Positions 18,817 to 28,337 of a stretch of DNA of 64,000 bases are shown piece after piece. The position numbers and the translations under genes were made by a program. Source of the stretch: Bacteroidota bacterium (GTDB lineage Bacteria; Bacteroidota; Rhodothermia; Rhodothermales; UBA10348); contig JAJCYQ010000052.1 of the NCBI GenBank assembly GCA_029262835.1, positions 1-64,000 on the forward strand. Reading direction: 5' to 3'. The first letter of the stretch is position 1. Each line of letters opens with the position of its first letter. Under the pieces are notes generated by a model. It did not search any database, was not told the DNA's origin, and was given only the letters and a program-made list of their open reading frames with translations.

Positions 18817-19364
18817 TGCCTATGGAGTTCAGCAATGCACTGGTCCAGCAGGCCAAGGACGGCGACCCAGCCGCCGTGGATACTATTCTCCGCGGCCTGG
18901 AGCCCATCATGCGGGGGTTTTTCACGCGCCGGATTGGGCATCGCACGGAAGTTGACGATCTGGTCCAGAACAGTCTGATCCGCGTTCACCGGAGTATAGC
19001 CGACCTGCAGGAAGTATCGCGTTTGAAGGCGTTCGCCATGAAAGGCGCACTCTATGAACTGCAGGATTTCTACCGCGGCCGCTATTCGGCCCGCGAAATG
19101 CTCCACGATATCCTCGAGCCATTCGGAGGGGCCGTCGCCCCGGAGCGCTCGGGCGATCGGATTGACCTGGACCGCGCGATGGAAAGCCTGACGCCCCTCG
19201 CCCGGCGCATCATTGAACTGCGCCAGCTCGGATTCAAGTACACGGAAATTGCCGACGACATCCAGTCCTCCGAGGCCGCCGTGAAAATGCAGGTCAAGCG
19301 TGCGTTCGAGAAACTGCGCGGGCTGCTCGGGGCGCTCGTCCTGTTACTTTCCCAGGCGTGGTGA
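18816..19364 (+). CDS. ECF-type RNA polymerase sigma factor
   Basis: This is a small sigma-70 family protein (182 aa) with region 2 at about residues 15-75 (HRTEVDDLVQNSLIRVHRS) and region 4 at about 118-175. Region 4 holds LTPLARRIIELRQLGFKYTEIA and a recognition helix in SEAAVKMQVKRAFEKLR. The start at 18816 overlaps the pheA stop; ATG 18822 is an alternative. The next gene encodes a FecR-type anti-sigma factor and the one after it a TonB receptor with an STN domain. The arrangement matches FecI-FecR-FecA trans-envelope signalling. No autoregulated promoter was recognised. Confidence 0.9.
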   Translation: MPMEFSNALVQQAKDGDPAAVDTILRGLEPIMRGFFTRRIGHRTEVDDLVQNSLIRVHRSIADLQEVSRLKAFAMKGALYELQDFYRGRYSAREMLHDILEPFGGAVAPERSGDRIDLDRAMESLTPLARRIIELRQLGFKYTEIADDIQSSEAAVKMQVKRAFEKLRGLLGALVLLLSQAW

Positions 19365-19375
19365 CGGCTTTCTGT

Positions 19376-20539
19376 ATGATGGATCCCACAACCCACATAT
19401 CCCTCTGCGAGGAAGCGCTTTCGGACAATGCACGCGAGGCGTTGCGACAGCGGCTGGCCCACGATCCCGTCCTGTTGGAGCAGACCCGCCTCTGGGCGGC
19501 ACTCTGCGAGCGGGCATTCCGTGACGTCGAGGCCCAGTTGCCGCCCCGCGAAGACCTGTTCTCCGTAGCCCTCCTGGAGGCGGGTCTCCTGGGAGATGCG
19601 GACGTCTCCGTGCAATCTGCCGTGCGAGATTTGCAGGATGCAATAAAACCCGTTCGCCGTGAATACCCATCTGTAGATGCCCTTCTGCGGCGCATGACGG
19701 CCGATGCCCGGGCGTTCCAGGACACGTGGCTGGAACACGTGCCAGCATCCAACTCCGGGCACGCTCGTTCGCCCAAACAGGCTCCTCTCCGGCTCCTCGC
19801 CCGCCCGGTGCCCATGTGGTCAGCCGCCGCGGCCGTCACCCTGCTGGCTGTGGCCGCCCTCTTCCTGCTGCGTGCACCAGACTCGATGCGCATTTCCGTG
19901 CCAGACGGCACGACGCAAACTGTAGACCTGGCCGACGGCAGCACCGTGCTGCTCGCCGGCCCCGCCGAATTGTCGTGGCAGGATGGCGCCTCCCGACACG
20001 TCTCACTGGAGGGCCGCGGTTTTTTCGACGTCGCGCCGCAGGAAGACCCATTTGACGTCACCACCGATCACGCCGTGACAACTGTCACCGGCACATCATT
20101 CGGCGTGGAGACTGGCCTTTCTGGTACGCAGGTCACCGTCGTTTCCGGGCGCGTTCACGTGCGACCGCGAAATTCCGGGGCGGCGTCCGCCCTGGTCGAG
20201 ACGACACTGGATGCTGGCCAGACCGCGCGTGTGGCACCGGGCGCCGTGAATGCGCCCCGGATTGCCGCGACCGGGCTCGACCCACTCGCCTGGACCGGAC
20301 TCTTCATTTTTCGTGACACGCCAATGGACTCTGTCGCCCAAGCGCTCGAAGGTGCTTTCAACGTCGATATTGACATCCATGAATCCCTCCGCCAGGAGAC
20401 ACTGACAGGCACGTTCGACCGCGACCAGGAAGTCGGTGACATTCTTGTCATCGTCGCGGCCGCCCTCGGCGCCGAGCTCGAAACGCACGGAGACGAACCG
20501 GTATACAGGCTCGTCCGCCGGGAAACCGCCCGAGGATAG
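19376..20539 (+). CDS. FecR-family anti-sigma factor
   Basis: This is a single-span inner-membrane regulator (387 aa). The cytoplasmic part is about residues 1-125, a membrane helix follows at about 128-148 (SAAAAVTLLAVAALFLLR), then the FecR domain (LADGSTVLLAGPAELSW through TTVTGTSFGVE and VVSGRVHV). A C-terminal STN-like/DUF4974 domain (FRDTPMDSVAQALEGAFNVDID) is typical for Bacteroidetes FecR. The known role is to hold or activate the neighbouring sigma factor on contact with the TonB receptor. GTG starts at 19358 or 19361, overlapping the sigma stop, are plausible alternatives. Confidence 0.88.
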   Translation: MMDPTTHISLCEEALSDNAREALRQRLAHDPVLLEQTRLWAALCERAFRDVEAQLPPREDLFSVALLEAGLLGDADVSVQSAVRDLQDAIKPVRREYPSVDALLRRMTADARAFQDTWLEHVPASNSGHARSPKQAPLRLLARPVPMWSAAAAVTLLAVAALFLLRAPDSMRISVPDGTTQTVDLADGSTVLLAGPAELSWQDGASRHVSLEGRGFFDVAPQEDPFDVTTDHAVTTVTGTSFGVETGLSGTQVTVVSGRVHVRPRNSGAASALVETTLDAGQTARVAPGAVNAPRIAATGLDPLAWTGLFIFRDTPMDSVAQALEGAFNVDIDIHESLRQETLTGTFDRDQEVGDILVIVAAALGAELETHGDEPVYRLVRRETARG

Positions 20540-20582
20540 AAAATCCGAGGAACGCGTCCCGAGGCGGAGTCTATAAGACGCC

Positions 20583-23213
20583 GTGTACCGCGTTGCCATC
20601 ATCCTGCTCCTCGTCTGCTCTGCCGGCTCTGCTGATGTGTTGGCACAGTCCGTGCTGCGCGTGCATGAACAGCAGGCCTCGCTGACCGACGCCCTATCCC
20701 GTTTTACTGTCCAATCGGGAATTGACGTCGTATTCAGCCGCACCCAGGCCGACAAATGGACCACGACCTGCTCATATGAAGGTTCCCGAGCGCTCGATGC
20801 CCTGGTCTGCCTCGTTACCGACCTGCCCTTCCGGGTCCAGGAAATTTCCCGCAGCCAGTACGTGCTGATACCGCTGATGACCGACCCGAAGCGCGTGCGA
20901 AGCCATGTTCTGAATGGTTTTGTGGTCGATGCGGCGTCCGGCGAGAGCCTCATCGGCGCGCACGTTCGTCTCCCCGAGATGGGGGCCGGCGCGGTCACGA
21001 ACGAGGCGGGCTATTTTGCGCTTCCAGGTGTCACATCGGGAAAACGTCGCGTTGTTGGATCCTATCTCGGATTCGAGACCATGGATTCACTCATCACGGT
21101 CGATGGCAGTGCCCTGCTCCTTGCCCTCTCGCCTCGACCGTTGACGGTGGAAGGAGTGACGATTGAGTCATCGCCCACCCTGCGTGCCGAACTCGACACG
21201 ACGCCCGGGCTGGTCTCCATGCCGCCTGCCCACCTGCAGGAACTGCCTGGCGCGCTCGGTTCAAACGACGTGCTCGAAACGCTCCGCTGGCTGCCAGGCA
21301 TTGAACGCGCGGGGGAGGCCACCGGCGGCCTCATGATCCGGGGTTCGGGACCGGACCAGAACCTGTATCTCATCGATGGGGTGCCCATCTATCATCCCTG
21401 GCACGCATTCAGCCTTGTATCCACATTCCAGACCGGGACGTTCAAGGATATCCATCTCTACAGGGGGGCCTTTCCAGCCGAATATGGAGGGCGTCTCTCC
21501 GCCGTCCTCGACGCCGAACTGCGAGACGGTGGGCGCTCCGAACCACACGTACAGGCTGGCATCAATGCCCTGCAGGGTCGCTTCCTCATCGAAACGCCTG
21601 TTACGCCCCGGTCATCGTTCATGCTCTCGGGACGGCGCTCCTACATTGATCAACTCGTCGGCAGTCGACACCCGGTGTCCGACGACGCCGGACGACGGGA
21701 CACGCTTCGAACCGGGTACTATTTCTATGACTGGAGTGCCAAATTTTCGTATCGACCCGACGAGAAATCGTCCCTTTCCCTGTCCTGGTATTCAGGTCGC
21801 GATGTACTCGACCTCCGGCTCCCATTCGATGTATCGCTTGATTTTTCTTCTTTCCTGCGACCAGCCGACCTGTTCTTCGAGGTCGATCAGTCGTGGGGCA
21901 ATCGCCTGGCCAGCGCCCGCTTCCAGCGCCTCCTGTCCGAACGCCTCTTCCTGACCACCATTCTCTATGAATCCCGATACGATGCGCAGGAAAACACATT
22001 TATCCGGCCCACGAAGACGGCGTCTGTTGTCTCGGCCTACGAGGTGAGCGTACAGGACCTGGGCCTTCGGGCGGACATGGACTGGTACCTGTCGCTGCGC
22101 CACCACATCCGGTTCGGGGCCCAATGGGTGGAGCGACGGTTTCATTCCGATGTGGAGGCTGAACTCACCTATTCCCCGGGCTTCAATGAATTCATTGAGG
22201 AAGACATCAGCGTGGAGCGCCCCGAACTGGCCGCGTATATCCGGGATCTGTGGCGGCCCACACCACGATGGCGCATTCTGCCAGGAGTCCGCGTCAGTTA
22301 CTTTGGCGGAGGGCGCTACCTCCGGGCCGCCCCTCGACTGAATGCCCAGTTCGTTGTCCACCCCGACCGGTTGTCGTTGAGGGCGGCTGCCACCACACAG
22401 GTCCAGTACCTGCAGCGTATTCAGGACCGGCAGGCGCGACTCTATGACCTGGTGTCGAGCCGATGGGTCCCAGCCGATGACCAGGTGCCACCATCCCGTT
22501 CGGGCCAACTTACGGCCGGCCTCGAATACCAGCCCATCCGCGGGCTCAAGCTCACGACCGATATCTATGTCCGGCGCAGCCGAAACGTACTGCTGCCAGA
22601 TGACGCGTTCCAGGCCCGCGACGAACTGCTCGGATCGGGCATCGAGGTCTCGAGCCTGCTGGCGCAGTATGTCTCCGGCGAAGAGCGGTCCCGCGGCCTG
22701 GAACTCGGCGTGGATTACCAGCACGCCCGGTGGCGTGTTGTAGCATCGTTTACCCGCTCCCGGACCGAGGACCGGACCGACGGTGGGCCGGACGCGCCCT
22801 GGCGGGCAGCCCGGTTCGACACGCCCCGTAATGCATCGGTCGTGGTGCAGCGCTCCGCTGGGGCGTGGCTCTGGGGCATCTCCACCCTGTGGCGATCGGG
22901 CTACCCGGTCACGGTACCGACGGGCCGCTTCGCGTCGACCCATCCAGCCACGGGTGAGACGACGCTTGTTCTGCATGCACCGCAGGAAAACAACGGACGA
23001 CTACCGAACTACTTCCGGGCGGATGTGCATGCATCGTACCGATTCCGCGCATGGGATGCCGACTGGAAGGCGGGCATTGACATTTTCAACACGACGGTTC
23101 GGCGCAACACCGTATCCCAGTCGTTCAGCGCTTCGGATCCGATCCTTGCTCCACGCAACCGGAAGGGTCTCCCGCTTATTCCGCTGTTTGAGATTGAGGT
23201 GAACCTCCGATGA
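20583..23213 (+). CDS. TonB-dependent outer-membrane receptor with STN signalling domain
   Basis: This is a large outer-membrane transporter (876 aa). A signal peptide ends about residue 22 (SADVLAQ). An STN domain covers about 28-97, a carboxypeptidase-regulatory-like beta domain about 111-190, the plug about 205-320 (GGLMIRGSGPDQNLYLIDGVP), and the barrel the remainder. The GTG at 20583 is the only start that retains the signal peptide. The STN domain plus upstream sigma/FecR pair indicates substrate-induced signalling. The substrate cannot be read from sequence; iron complexes or other nutrients are possible. Confidence 0.92.
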   Translation: MYRVAIILLLVCSAGSADVLAQSVLRVHEQQASLTDALSRFTVQSGIDVVFSRTQADKWTTTCSYEGSRALDALVCLVTDLPFRVQEISRSQYVLIPLMTDPKRVRSHVLNGFVVDAASGESLIGAHVRLPEMGAGAVTNEAGYFALPGVTSGKRRVVGSYLGFETMDSLITVDGSALLLALSPRPLTVEGVTIESSPTLRAELDTTPGLVSMPPAHLQELPGALGSNDVLETLRWLPGIERAGEATGGLMIRGSGPDQNLYLIDGVPIYHPWHAFSLVSTFQTGTFKDIHLYRGAFPAEYGGRLSAVLDAELRDGGRSEPHVQAGINALQGRFLIETPVTPRSSFMLSGRRSYIDQLVGSRHPVSDDAGRRDTLRTGYYFYDWSAKFSYRPDEKSSLSLSWYSGRDVLDLRLPFDVSLDFSSFLRPADLFFEVDQSWGNRLASARFQRLLSERLFLTTILYESRYDAQENTFIRPTKTASVVSAYEVSVQDLGLRADMDWYLSLRHHIRFGAQWVERRFHSDVEAELTYSPGFNEFIEEDISVERPELAAYIRDLWRPTPRWRILPGVRVSYFGGGRYLRAAPRLNAQFVVHPDRLSLRAAATTQVQYLQRIQDRQARLYDLVSSRWVPADDQVPPSRSGQLTAGLEYQPIRGLKLTTDIYVRRSRNVLLPDDAFQARDELLGSGIEVSSLLAQYVSGEERSRGLELGVDYQHARWRVVASFTRSRTEDRTDGGPDAPWRAARFDTPRNASVVVQRSAGAWLWGISTLWRSGYPVTVPTGRFASTHPATGETTLVLHAPQENNGRLPNYFRADVHASYRFRAWDADWKAGIDIFNTTVRRNTVSQSFSASDPILAPRNRKGLPLIPLFEIEVNLR

Positions 23214-24097
23214 TCGCCACTGAGTATCGTCGTGTGGCTGTCGGTGCGCTGTTGCTTATGCTCGGCGTCGTGTCCGGCGGGTGCGATACGACGGGTCCCG
23301 AGTCCAGGTCGTCCCTTGTCGTCGAGGCGTTCGTACAGGCGGGTCCAGCACTGCCCGAGGTACGGGTCAGCCAGACGGCAGGACCGGAGGTCACTCGGGA
23401 GTCTGCCCTCCGAGGGCTCGCCGATGCCGTCGTGACAGTAAGCGTCGGCGGTCTGGTGCACGCCTATCACCACGTAGGCGGCGGGAAATATGCGTCGCTG
23501 GCGCCGCCTGCCACTCCCCTTGGTCCGGGAGATCCGTTCCGCGTGGACGTGGAGCGGGATGGCATTCGGGCCACAGGCAGTGGTTTGGTGCCGCCCAGCA
23601 TTTCACTGGTGCGCGTGACTCCCGTTCCAGCACCATCGGCGGTCGAAGCTGTGCTGGTCGATACGCTCGGCGTGAGCATAGACTCTCTTGACGTAGGACT
23701 CGGGGCCCGACTCGGATTTATTATCCCGGTCGAGGTCGAACTGACATGGGACAGCCTTGAGCCGGCGTACTGGGTGGCTACGAGCCTTGATCCGGAAGCG
23801 ACGTTTTCGTCGTCGGTCCTTGACTTTTTTCTGCTACCTTCTGAAGTCTTACCGGAGGCCGGCCGCGACCGCGCTGCGTGGAAGGGAGTCTATGCCGTTC
23901 CGGTAGCAGACAGTGCGTCATCACTTCCCCCGCATGACCTGACGGTATCCATTGCGCGCGGTGACTCTGTCTTCGCCGCATGGATGAATACGCGTACATC
24001 TGGCCTGGCGTCCAGTGGAGCAGGCAACGTTCGCGGCGCGGCAGGGTTTATAGGAGGTGTTGCCATCGACACTCTTCAGCTTCGCATCGGAAACTGA
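23210..24097 (+). CDS. DUF4249-type lipoprotein
   Basis: This is a predicted outer-membrane lipoprotein (295 aa) with lipobox VVSGGC near residues 20-25. The following beta-rich stretch (SLVVEAFVQAGPALPEVRVSQT, then LADAVVTVSVGG and GGKYAS) matches the DUF4249 pattern. Such proteins are commonly encoded next to TonB receptors in Bacteroidetes and may assist them at the surface; their biochemical function is unknown. The ATGA overlap with the receptor stop supports co-translation. It is somewhat shorter than many family members. Confidence 0.75.
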   Translation: MIATEYRRVAVGALLLMLGVVSGGCDTTGPESRSSLVVEAFVQAGPALPEVRVSQTAGPEVTRESALRGLADAVVTVSVGGLVHAYHHVGGGKYASLAPPATPLGPGDPFRVDVERDGIRATGSGLVPPSISLVRVTPVPAPSAVEAVLVDTLGVSIDSLDVGLGARLGFIIPVEVELTWDSLEPAYWVATSLDPEATFSSSVLDFFLLPSEVLPEAGRDRAAWKGVYAVPVADSASSLPPHDLTVSIARGDSVFAAWMNTRTSGLASSGAGNVRGAAGFIGGVAIDTLQLRIGN

Positions 24098-24118
24098 TCT
24101 AGCAAGAAATTACCTTCC

Positions 24119-24793
24119 ATGAGCCTGGCCCAGATCAAACCCATCATCGTTCCGGATCCACCGCCGGCGGGAGGCACGGTTACATCCGTTTCCTGGCAGA
24201 AAAAAGATCCGAATCGGTGCTCCATTTTCCTGGACGACGCGTTCGCTTTCGGACTTCACGTGGATGTGGTTACGGCACATGGACTGCGCAAAGGGGTCGT
24301 GCTCACGGGAGAGACATGCTCCAACCTGCTTCACGAAGACGTATACCATCGTGCTCTGAAGCGCATTCTCGGGTACCTCGCCTATAAGCCACGCACCGAG
24401 AAGGAATTGCTGGATCGTTTGCGGCGGTTACAGGTGAATGCCACCACATCGGAGCAGGTGATGGACAAGGTCCGTTCCATGCAACTCGTTAACGATGAGC
24501 GCTACGCAGAAGAGTTTGCGAGCAGCCGCCTCCGAGCCTACGGCCCGCGGCGGGTCGTACGCGAACTCGTGCAGAAGGGAATTCCGGAAACGATGGCAGA
24601 AAAAACGGTCACCCGGTGCAACCCGCACGACGACCCCCACGAACACATGGCCCAGGTCGTCCAGAAAGCCTACACCCGTTATCGATCTGAAAACGACCCC
24701 CACAAGCGCGCCGAGAAGACCGTCCGATACCTGATGCGTCGAGGGTATGAATTGGAGCACATCCGGTCTGCCCTCACCCAGATTGCCAAATAA
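24119..24793 (+). CDS. recX: regulatory protein RecX
   Basis: RecX binds RecA filaments and restrains recombination and the SOS response. The 224-aa protein has an N-terminal extension of about 70 residues with a beta-like segment (NRCSIFLDDAFAFGLH), as in longer RecX proteins. Helical repeats follow: ALKRILGYLAYKPRTEKELLDRL, then VNDERYAEEFASSRLRAYGPRRVVRELVQKGI. recA is not adjacent. The gene is co-directional with the phosphatase gene downstream, 34 bases apart. Confidence 0.92.
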   Translation: MSLAQIKPIIVPDPPPAGGTVTSVSWQKKDPNRCSIFLDDAFAFGLHVDVVTAHGLRKGVVLTGETCSNLLHEDVYHRALKRILGYLAYKPRTEKELLDRLRRLQVNATTSEQVMDKVRSMQLVNDERYAEEFASSRLRAYGPRRVVRELVQKGIPETMAEKTVTRCNPHDDPHEHMAQVVQKAYTRYRSENDPHKRAEKTVRYLMRRGYELEHIRSALTQIAK

Positions 24794-24827
24794 ACCGTAT
24801 TATCCTCGGGCAACAACCAGATTTCTC

Positions 24828-27470
24828 ATGCCAGCAAGCAGAAATAGTGCTTTTTTTCGATTCTCTGGAATCGATGCGCTGCTTGTTGCCCTCGGCCTCT
24901 TGGGATATGCCTGCTTTGCGCTCCTGGTTGCTCCGCTGCACCCCGACAGCGCGGCCGAGTACCTCCTGACCCGCGATGAGGCCATGGAGCGGGCTGAGGC
25001 GCATCTTGTCGACAATGGATACACGGTAGATGGGCTGATCGTATCGGCGAGGCTGCAGCGTGATGACGAGCTGCTGGCCGATATTCAACACATGCTGGGT
25101 CGTCAGGAAGCGGTGAAGTTCCTGTCGTCGCCAGTCTCGGAGCCTATCGGAGCGTACTACTGGCGGGTACAGTATGTGGACGTGGAGGACGCTGCGGAAA
25201 ATGGCTCCCGGTTTGTATCAACCAGCCCTGTATTCACAATCAACCTGTCGCAGGCCGGAGATCTGCTGGCGTTCAACAATGAAAGAGGGGCATCTGGAGA
25301 CCGCTCACGCGCGCTGAACGACCCGATTGTTCGCCGCGCCGTGGCGCACGCCCTGGCAACGAATGCCGTCTCGGCCGACAGTATCCAACAACAGCTCAAT
25401 GCTGTTCCGGATTCCACGCTCCGGTCTCGCCTTGTGTTTGATTTTTCTGGTCCTGCAGCCAGCATGAGCACCCTGCTGAATACAGAAGGTCCGGCTCGAA
25501 TCGACTCCCTGGGCATGATACAGCTGGCGCGCCATCTCCTGGCGCAATCGGCACTGTCCTCGTTGTCGTGGACGCTCGACGACAGTCAGACGGCGCGTCC
25601 GAGCGGGACGCAGCGGATGCGAATCCAGCTCCGGGCCGATACGCCGCTCGCCGGACAACAGGTGTCGGCCGAATTGGGCATGAGTGCGACCGGCGTACTC
25701 ACGCATTTGTCGGCGACGTACGAGCCCCAGGTCACGCGCGACACGGCCTCCACGACGACGCTCACGTTCGTCCGCGTAGGAGTCTATGTGGTGCTTGTCG
25801 TCGTGTTCATCGTGCTCTTTTTCCGGCGCATGGTAGCGCGACTGATCGACTTCCGAAGCGCTGGCATCGATGCCGTTGTGCTGGGCATCATGTTCGGATC
25901 CATCTGGCTGCTGAGCAGGCAAGGGATGTTCGAGGGGCTCTACTGGCCCACCTGGGCGCTGCTGCTGCTCCGCGTCGTGGTGTTTTCGTTCGTAGGCATT
26001 TTCACCTCATTGTTCGTATTCATCCTGTCCGGCGTCACCGATTCGTTTGCACGGGATCGTTTCCCGTCCAAGATCCGTCCGCTCGTATTGCTGCGTCACG
26101 GTCAGGTGCACAATGCAACGGTGGGCTCGAGCCTGCTGCGGGGCATTCTGATTGGCGGACTGCTCATCGGCCTTGTGACGGTTATGCTCTGGTTGTTTGA
26201 CGGTGCCATCGTGAGACAGGCCGAAGTGATGGTATCCGATGCCATCTTCCGCCCGGTTGTCGGCGACCTGCTTGGTGGCACGGCCATCTCCTACATCAAT
26301 GCTCTTCTGCTCTGCATGGGCTTCGGAATGATCGCCTATGGCTCCAGGGGTAATGGCTGGGTGGTAGTTCCCATCGTCGCCCTCGGTGCCGTTCTGCTGC
26401 AACTCTCGCCCGCCGGTATCCACATGACATGGGAAGGCCTCGCCATCAATGCGGCAATCGGCCTGCTGCTTGGCCTGGCCTTTTTGAAATGGGATCTGTT
26501 CACGGTGCTTATGGCACTGTTCTCATCGACCTTGCTCTGGAGCCAGAAGGAGGGATTGCTCATAACAGGGGCCGATTCCTGGATTGACGGCCTGCTCGCC
26601 ATCCTCCTGCTTATTTCGCTCGTGATTTTTGCCGTCCTTGGAATCGTTGCCGGCGAGGAGACGCGGACCGTCAAGGAATACGTGCCGGAATATGTTACCG
26701 AAATGGCGGGCCAGGAACGCGTCAAGCGCGAACTTGAAATCGCCTACCAGGTCCAGGCGTCCTTCCTGCCGCGCTCCATGCCGCGTATCAGTGCGCTGGA
26801 CCTGGCTGGTATGTGTTTGCCAGCGAACGAAGTGGGAGGGGACTACTACGATTATATAGAACTGGATGAACGGTACCTGGCTGTTGTGATCGGAGACGTC
26901 AGTGGAAAAGGCATCCATGCCTCGTTTTTCATGACCCTGGTCAAAGGAATTCTCCAGTCGGCCGCGCGAACCAGCCGCTCGCCGGCCGATGTACTGCGCC
27001 AGCTCAACCACCTGTTCTACATCAACGTACCGTCGGGTACATTCATCACGCTTATTTACGGCGTCATCGATATCAAGACAGGCACATTTACATTCGCCCG
27101 CGCGGGACACAATCCGGCCATTCTGTTGCGCGCAAACAGCACGGACTTCACCTTCCTGCAACCCGCCGGAATGGCTGTCGGGTTTGTTGATCGCGGCCTT
27201 TTTGACTCCGGGATCAAGGAAGAAACCGTCCACCTTGCACCCGGCGATATGATCGTCCTGTATACGGATGGGTTCTCGGAATCCATGAACACGAAGAGAG
27301 AGCTGTACGGAGATGAGCGGCTGGCCACCAAGGCGGCGCATATCGGATGCTCGCGATCCGCGTCCGCCATGCTCCGCATGCTGACCGAAGACGTGTACCA
27401 CTTCATTGAAGGCATGGGCCGGGCGGACGACATGACCATGATGGTCATCAAAAGACGCATGGACGCATGA
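24828..27470 (+). CDS. membrane-bound SpoIIE-family (PP2C-type) serine phosphatase
   Basis: This 880-aa protein couples a large membrane sensor to a phosphatase. An N-terminal helix (about residues 15-38) is followed by an extracytoplasmic region to about 325, then some eight to ten membrane helices to about 615, a short linker, and a PP2C/SpoIIE domain (about 635-878). Metal-site motifs are intact: NEVGGDYYDY, VIGDVSGKGIHA, ARAGHNPA, VLYTDGFSES and GRADDMTMM. Relatives dephosphorylate anti-anti-sigma (STAS) proteins in partner-switching pathways; no such partner is adjacent. The ATG at 24828 is chosen because the longer frame begins inside recX. The stop overlaps the next gene by four bases. 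Confidence 0.9.
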   Translation: MPASRNSAFFRFSGIDALLVALGLLGYACFALLVAPLHPDSAAEYLLTRDEAMERAEAHLVDNGYTVDGLIVSARLQRDDELLADIQHMLGRQEAVKFLSSPVSEPIGAYYWRVQYVDVEDAAENGSRFVSTSPVFTINLSQAGDLLAFNNERGASGDRSRALNDPIVRRAVAHALATNAVSADSIQQQLNAVPDSTLRSRLVFDFSGPAASMSTLLNTEGPARIDSLGMIQLARHLLAQSALSSLSWTLDDSQTARPSGTQRMRIQLRADTPLAGQQVSAELGMSATGVLTHLSATYEPQVTRDTASTTTLTFVRVGVYVVLVVVFIVLFFRRMVARLIDFRSAGIDAVVLGIMFGSIWLLSRQGMFEGLYWPTWALLLLRVVVFSFVGIFTSLFVFILSGVTDSFARDRFPSKIRPLVLLRHGQVHNATVGSSLLRGILIGGLLIGLVTVMLWLFDGAIVRQAEVMVSDAIFRPVVGDLLGGTAISYINALLLCMGFGMIAYGSRGNGWVVVPIVALGAVLLQLSPAGIHMTWEGLAINAAIGLLLGLAFLKWDLFTVLMALFSSTLLWSQKEGLLITGADSWIDGLLAILLLISLVIFAVLGIVAGEETRTVKEYVPEYVTEMAGQERVKRELEIAYQVQASFLPRSMPRISALDLAGMCLPANEVGGDYYDYIELDERYLAVVIGDVSGKGIHASFFMTLVKGILQSAARTSRSPADVLRQLNHLFYINVPSGTFITLIYGVIDIKTGTFTFARAGHNPAILLRANSTDFTFLQPAGMAVGFVDRGLFDSGIKEETVHLAPGDMIVLYTDGFSESMNTKRELYGDERLATKAAHIGCSRSASAMLRMLTEDVYHFIEGMGRADDMTMMVIKRRMDA

Positions 27471-28240
27471 GCCTGGAACCCGCCCTTGAGTACGTCCGCG
27501 ACCGAATACAGACGCGCCCCACACTGGCGCTCGTCCTGGGCTCCGGGCTCGGCAGCCTGGTCGAAGCAGCGTCCGGAACCACCGTTCTGCCTACAACAGA
27601 CATCCCCGGTTATCCGACCTCGACGGTCGTTGGACACGCCGGGAAGTTGGTTTTCGGCAGGTTGTCCGGCAGAGACGTCGTGTTCCTGCAGGGACGTCTG
27701 CATCGCTATGAGGGGCATGACCTGGAAAAAACCACGTTTCCCATTCGGCTCATGGCAGCGATGGGCGTTCGTCGACTGCTGCTTACCAATGCGGCGGGTG
27801 GCGTGAACCCGGGGTTTCCGCCGGGCACGCTCATGTGGATCACCAGCCACATCAACTGGTCCTTTGAAACGCCCACACTTCCGGAAACAGCCCGCACTCC
27901 TGTGTATGACCGTGCGTGGACCAGGGAGGCAATCGGTGTCGCAGAGCATCTCGGCATCCAAACCAGGCAGGGCACGTATGCGTGGACACGCGGCCCACAG
28001 TACGAAACCCCGGCCGAAGTCCGAGCCCTGGCGGCATTGGGAGCAGACGCAGTAGGCATGAGTACAGTACCTGAAGCGCTCGTTGCCAACAGCCTGGGAA
28101 TGCGTGTTCTTGGATTGTCCACCATTACCAATGCCGCGGCTGGCCTCGGAGAAGAACCTCTCAACCATGAGGAAGTGCTCGAGACCGGACAGCGCGTGCA
28201 GCAGGAGTTGCAACGGCTCGTGATGGGCGTCGTCGCCTAG
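27467..28240 (+). CDS. purine-nucleoside phosphorylase
   Basis: This enzyme cleaves purine nucleosides with phosphate to free base and ribose 1-phosphate (salvage). The 257-aa protein is of the trimeric PNP/MTAP type: LVLGSGLGSLV near residues 22-32, a phosphate-site VVGHAGKLVFG, RLHRYEGHD, the LLTNAAGGVN block and RGPQYETPAEVRA. The final MSTVPEALVAN and TNAAAGL stretches fit the base-binding site. Its ATG overlaps the phosphatase stop (ATGA). The symbol is left blank because punA, deoD and xapA usage differs between groups. Confidence 0.95.
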   Translation: MSLEPALEYVRDRIQTRPTLALVLGSGLGSLVEAASGTTVLPTTDIPGYPTSTVVGHAGKLVFGRLSGRDVVFLQGRLHRYEGHDLEKTTFPIRLMAAMGVRRLLLTNAAGGVNPGFPPGTLMWITSHINWSFETPTLPETARTPVYDRAWTREAIGVAEHLGIQTRQGTYAWTRGPQYETPAEVRALAALGADAVGMSTVPEALVANSLGMRVLGLSTITNAAAGLGEEPLNHEEVLETGQRVQQELQRLVMGVVA

Positions 28241-28337
28241 AAGCCTGGAAGCCCGTCTGTGTCTCCGGGTCGGCTACTCATCCCTGGGCACATGCTTTTG
28301 ACTTGCGTATACGTTGCCATGCATCGTTAATTGAGAT

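Noticed and set aside
21792-22976. 394-codon minus-strand frame opposite the TonB receptor
   Set aside because: The receptor barrel is continuous on the plus strand; the opposite frame shows no domain.
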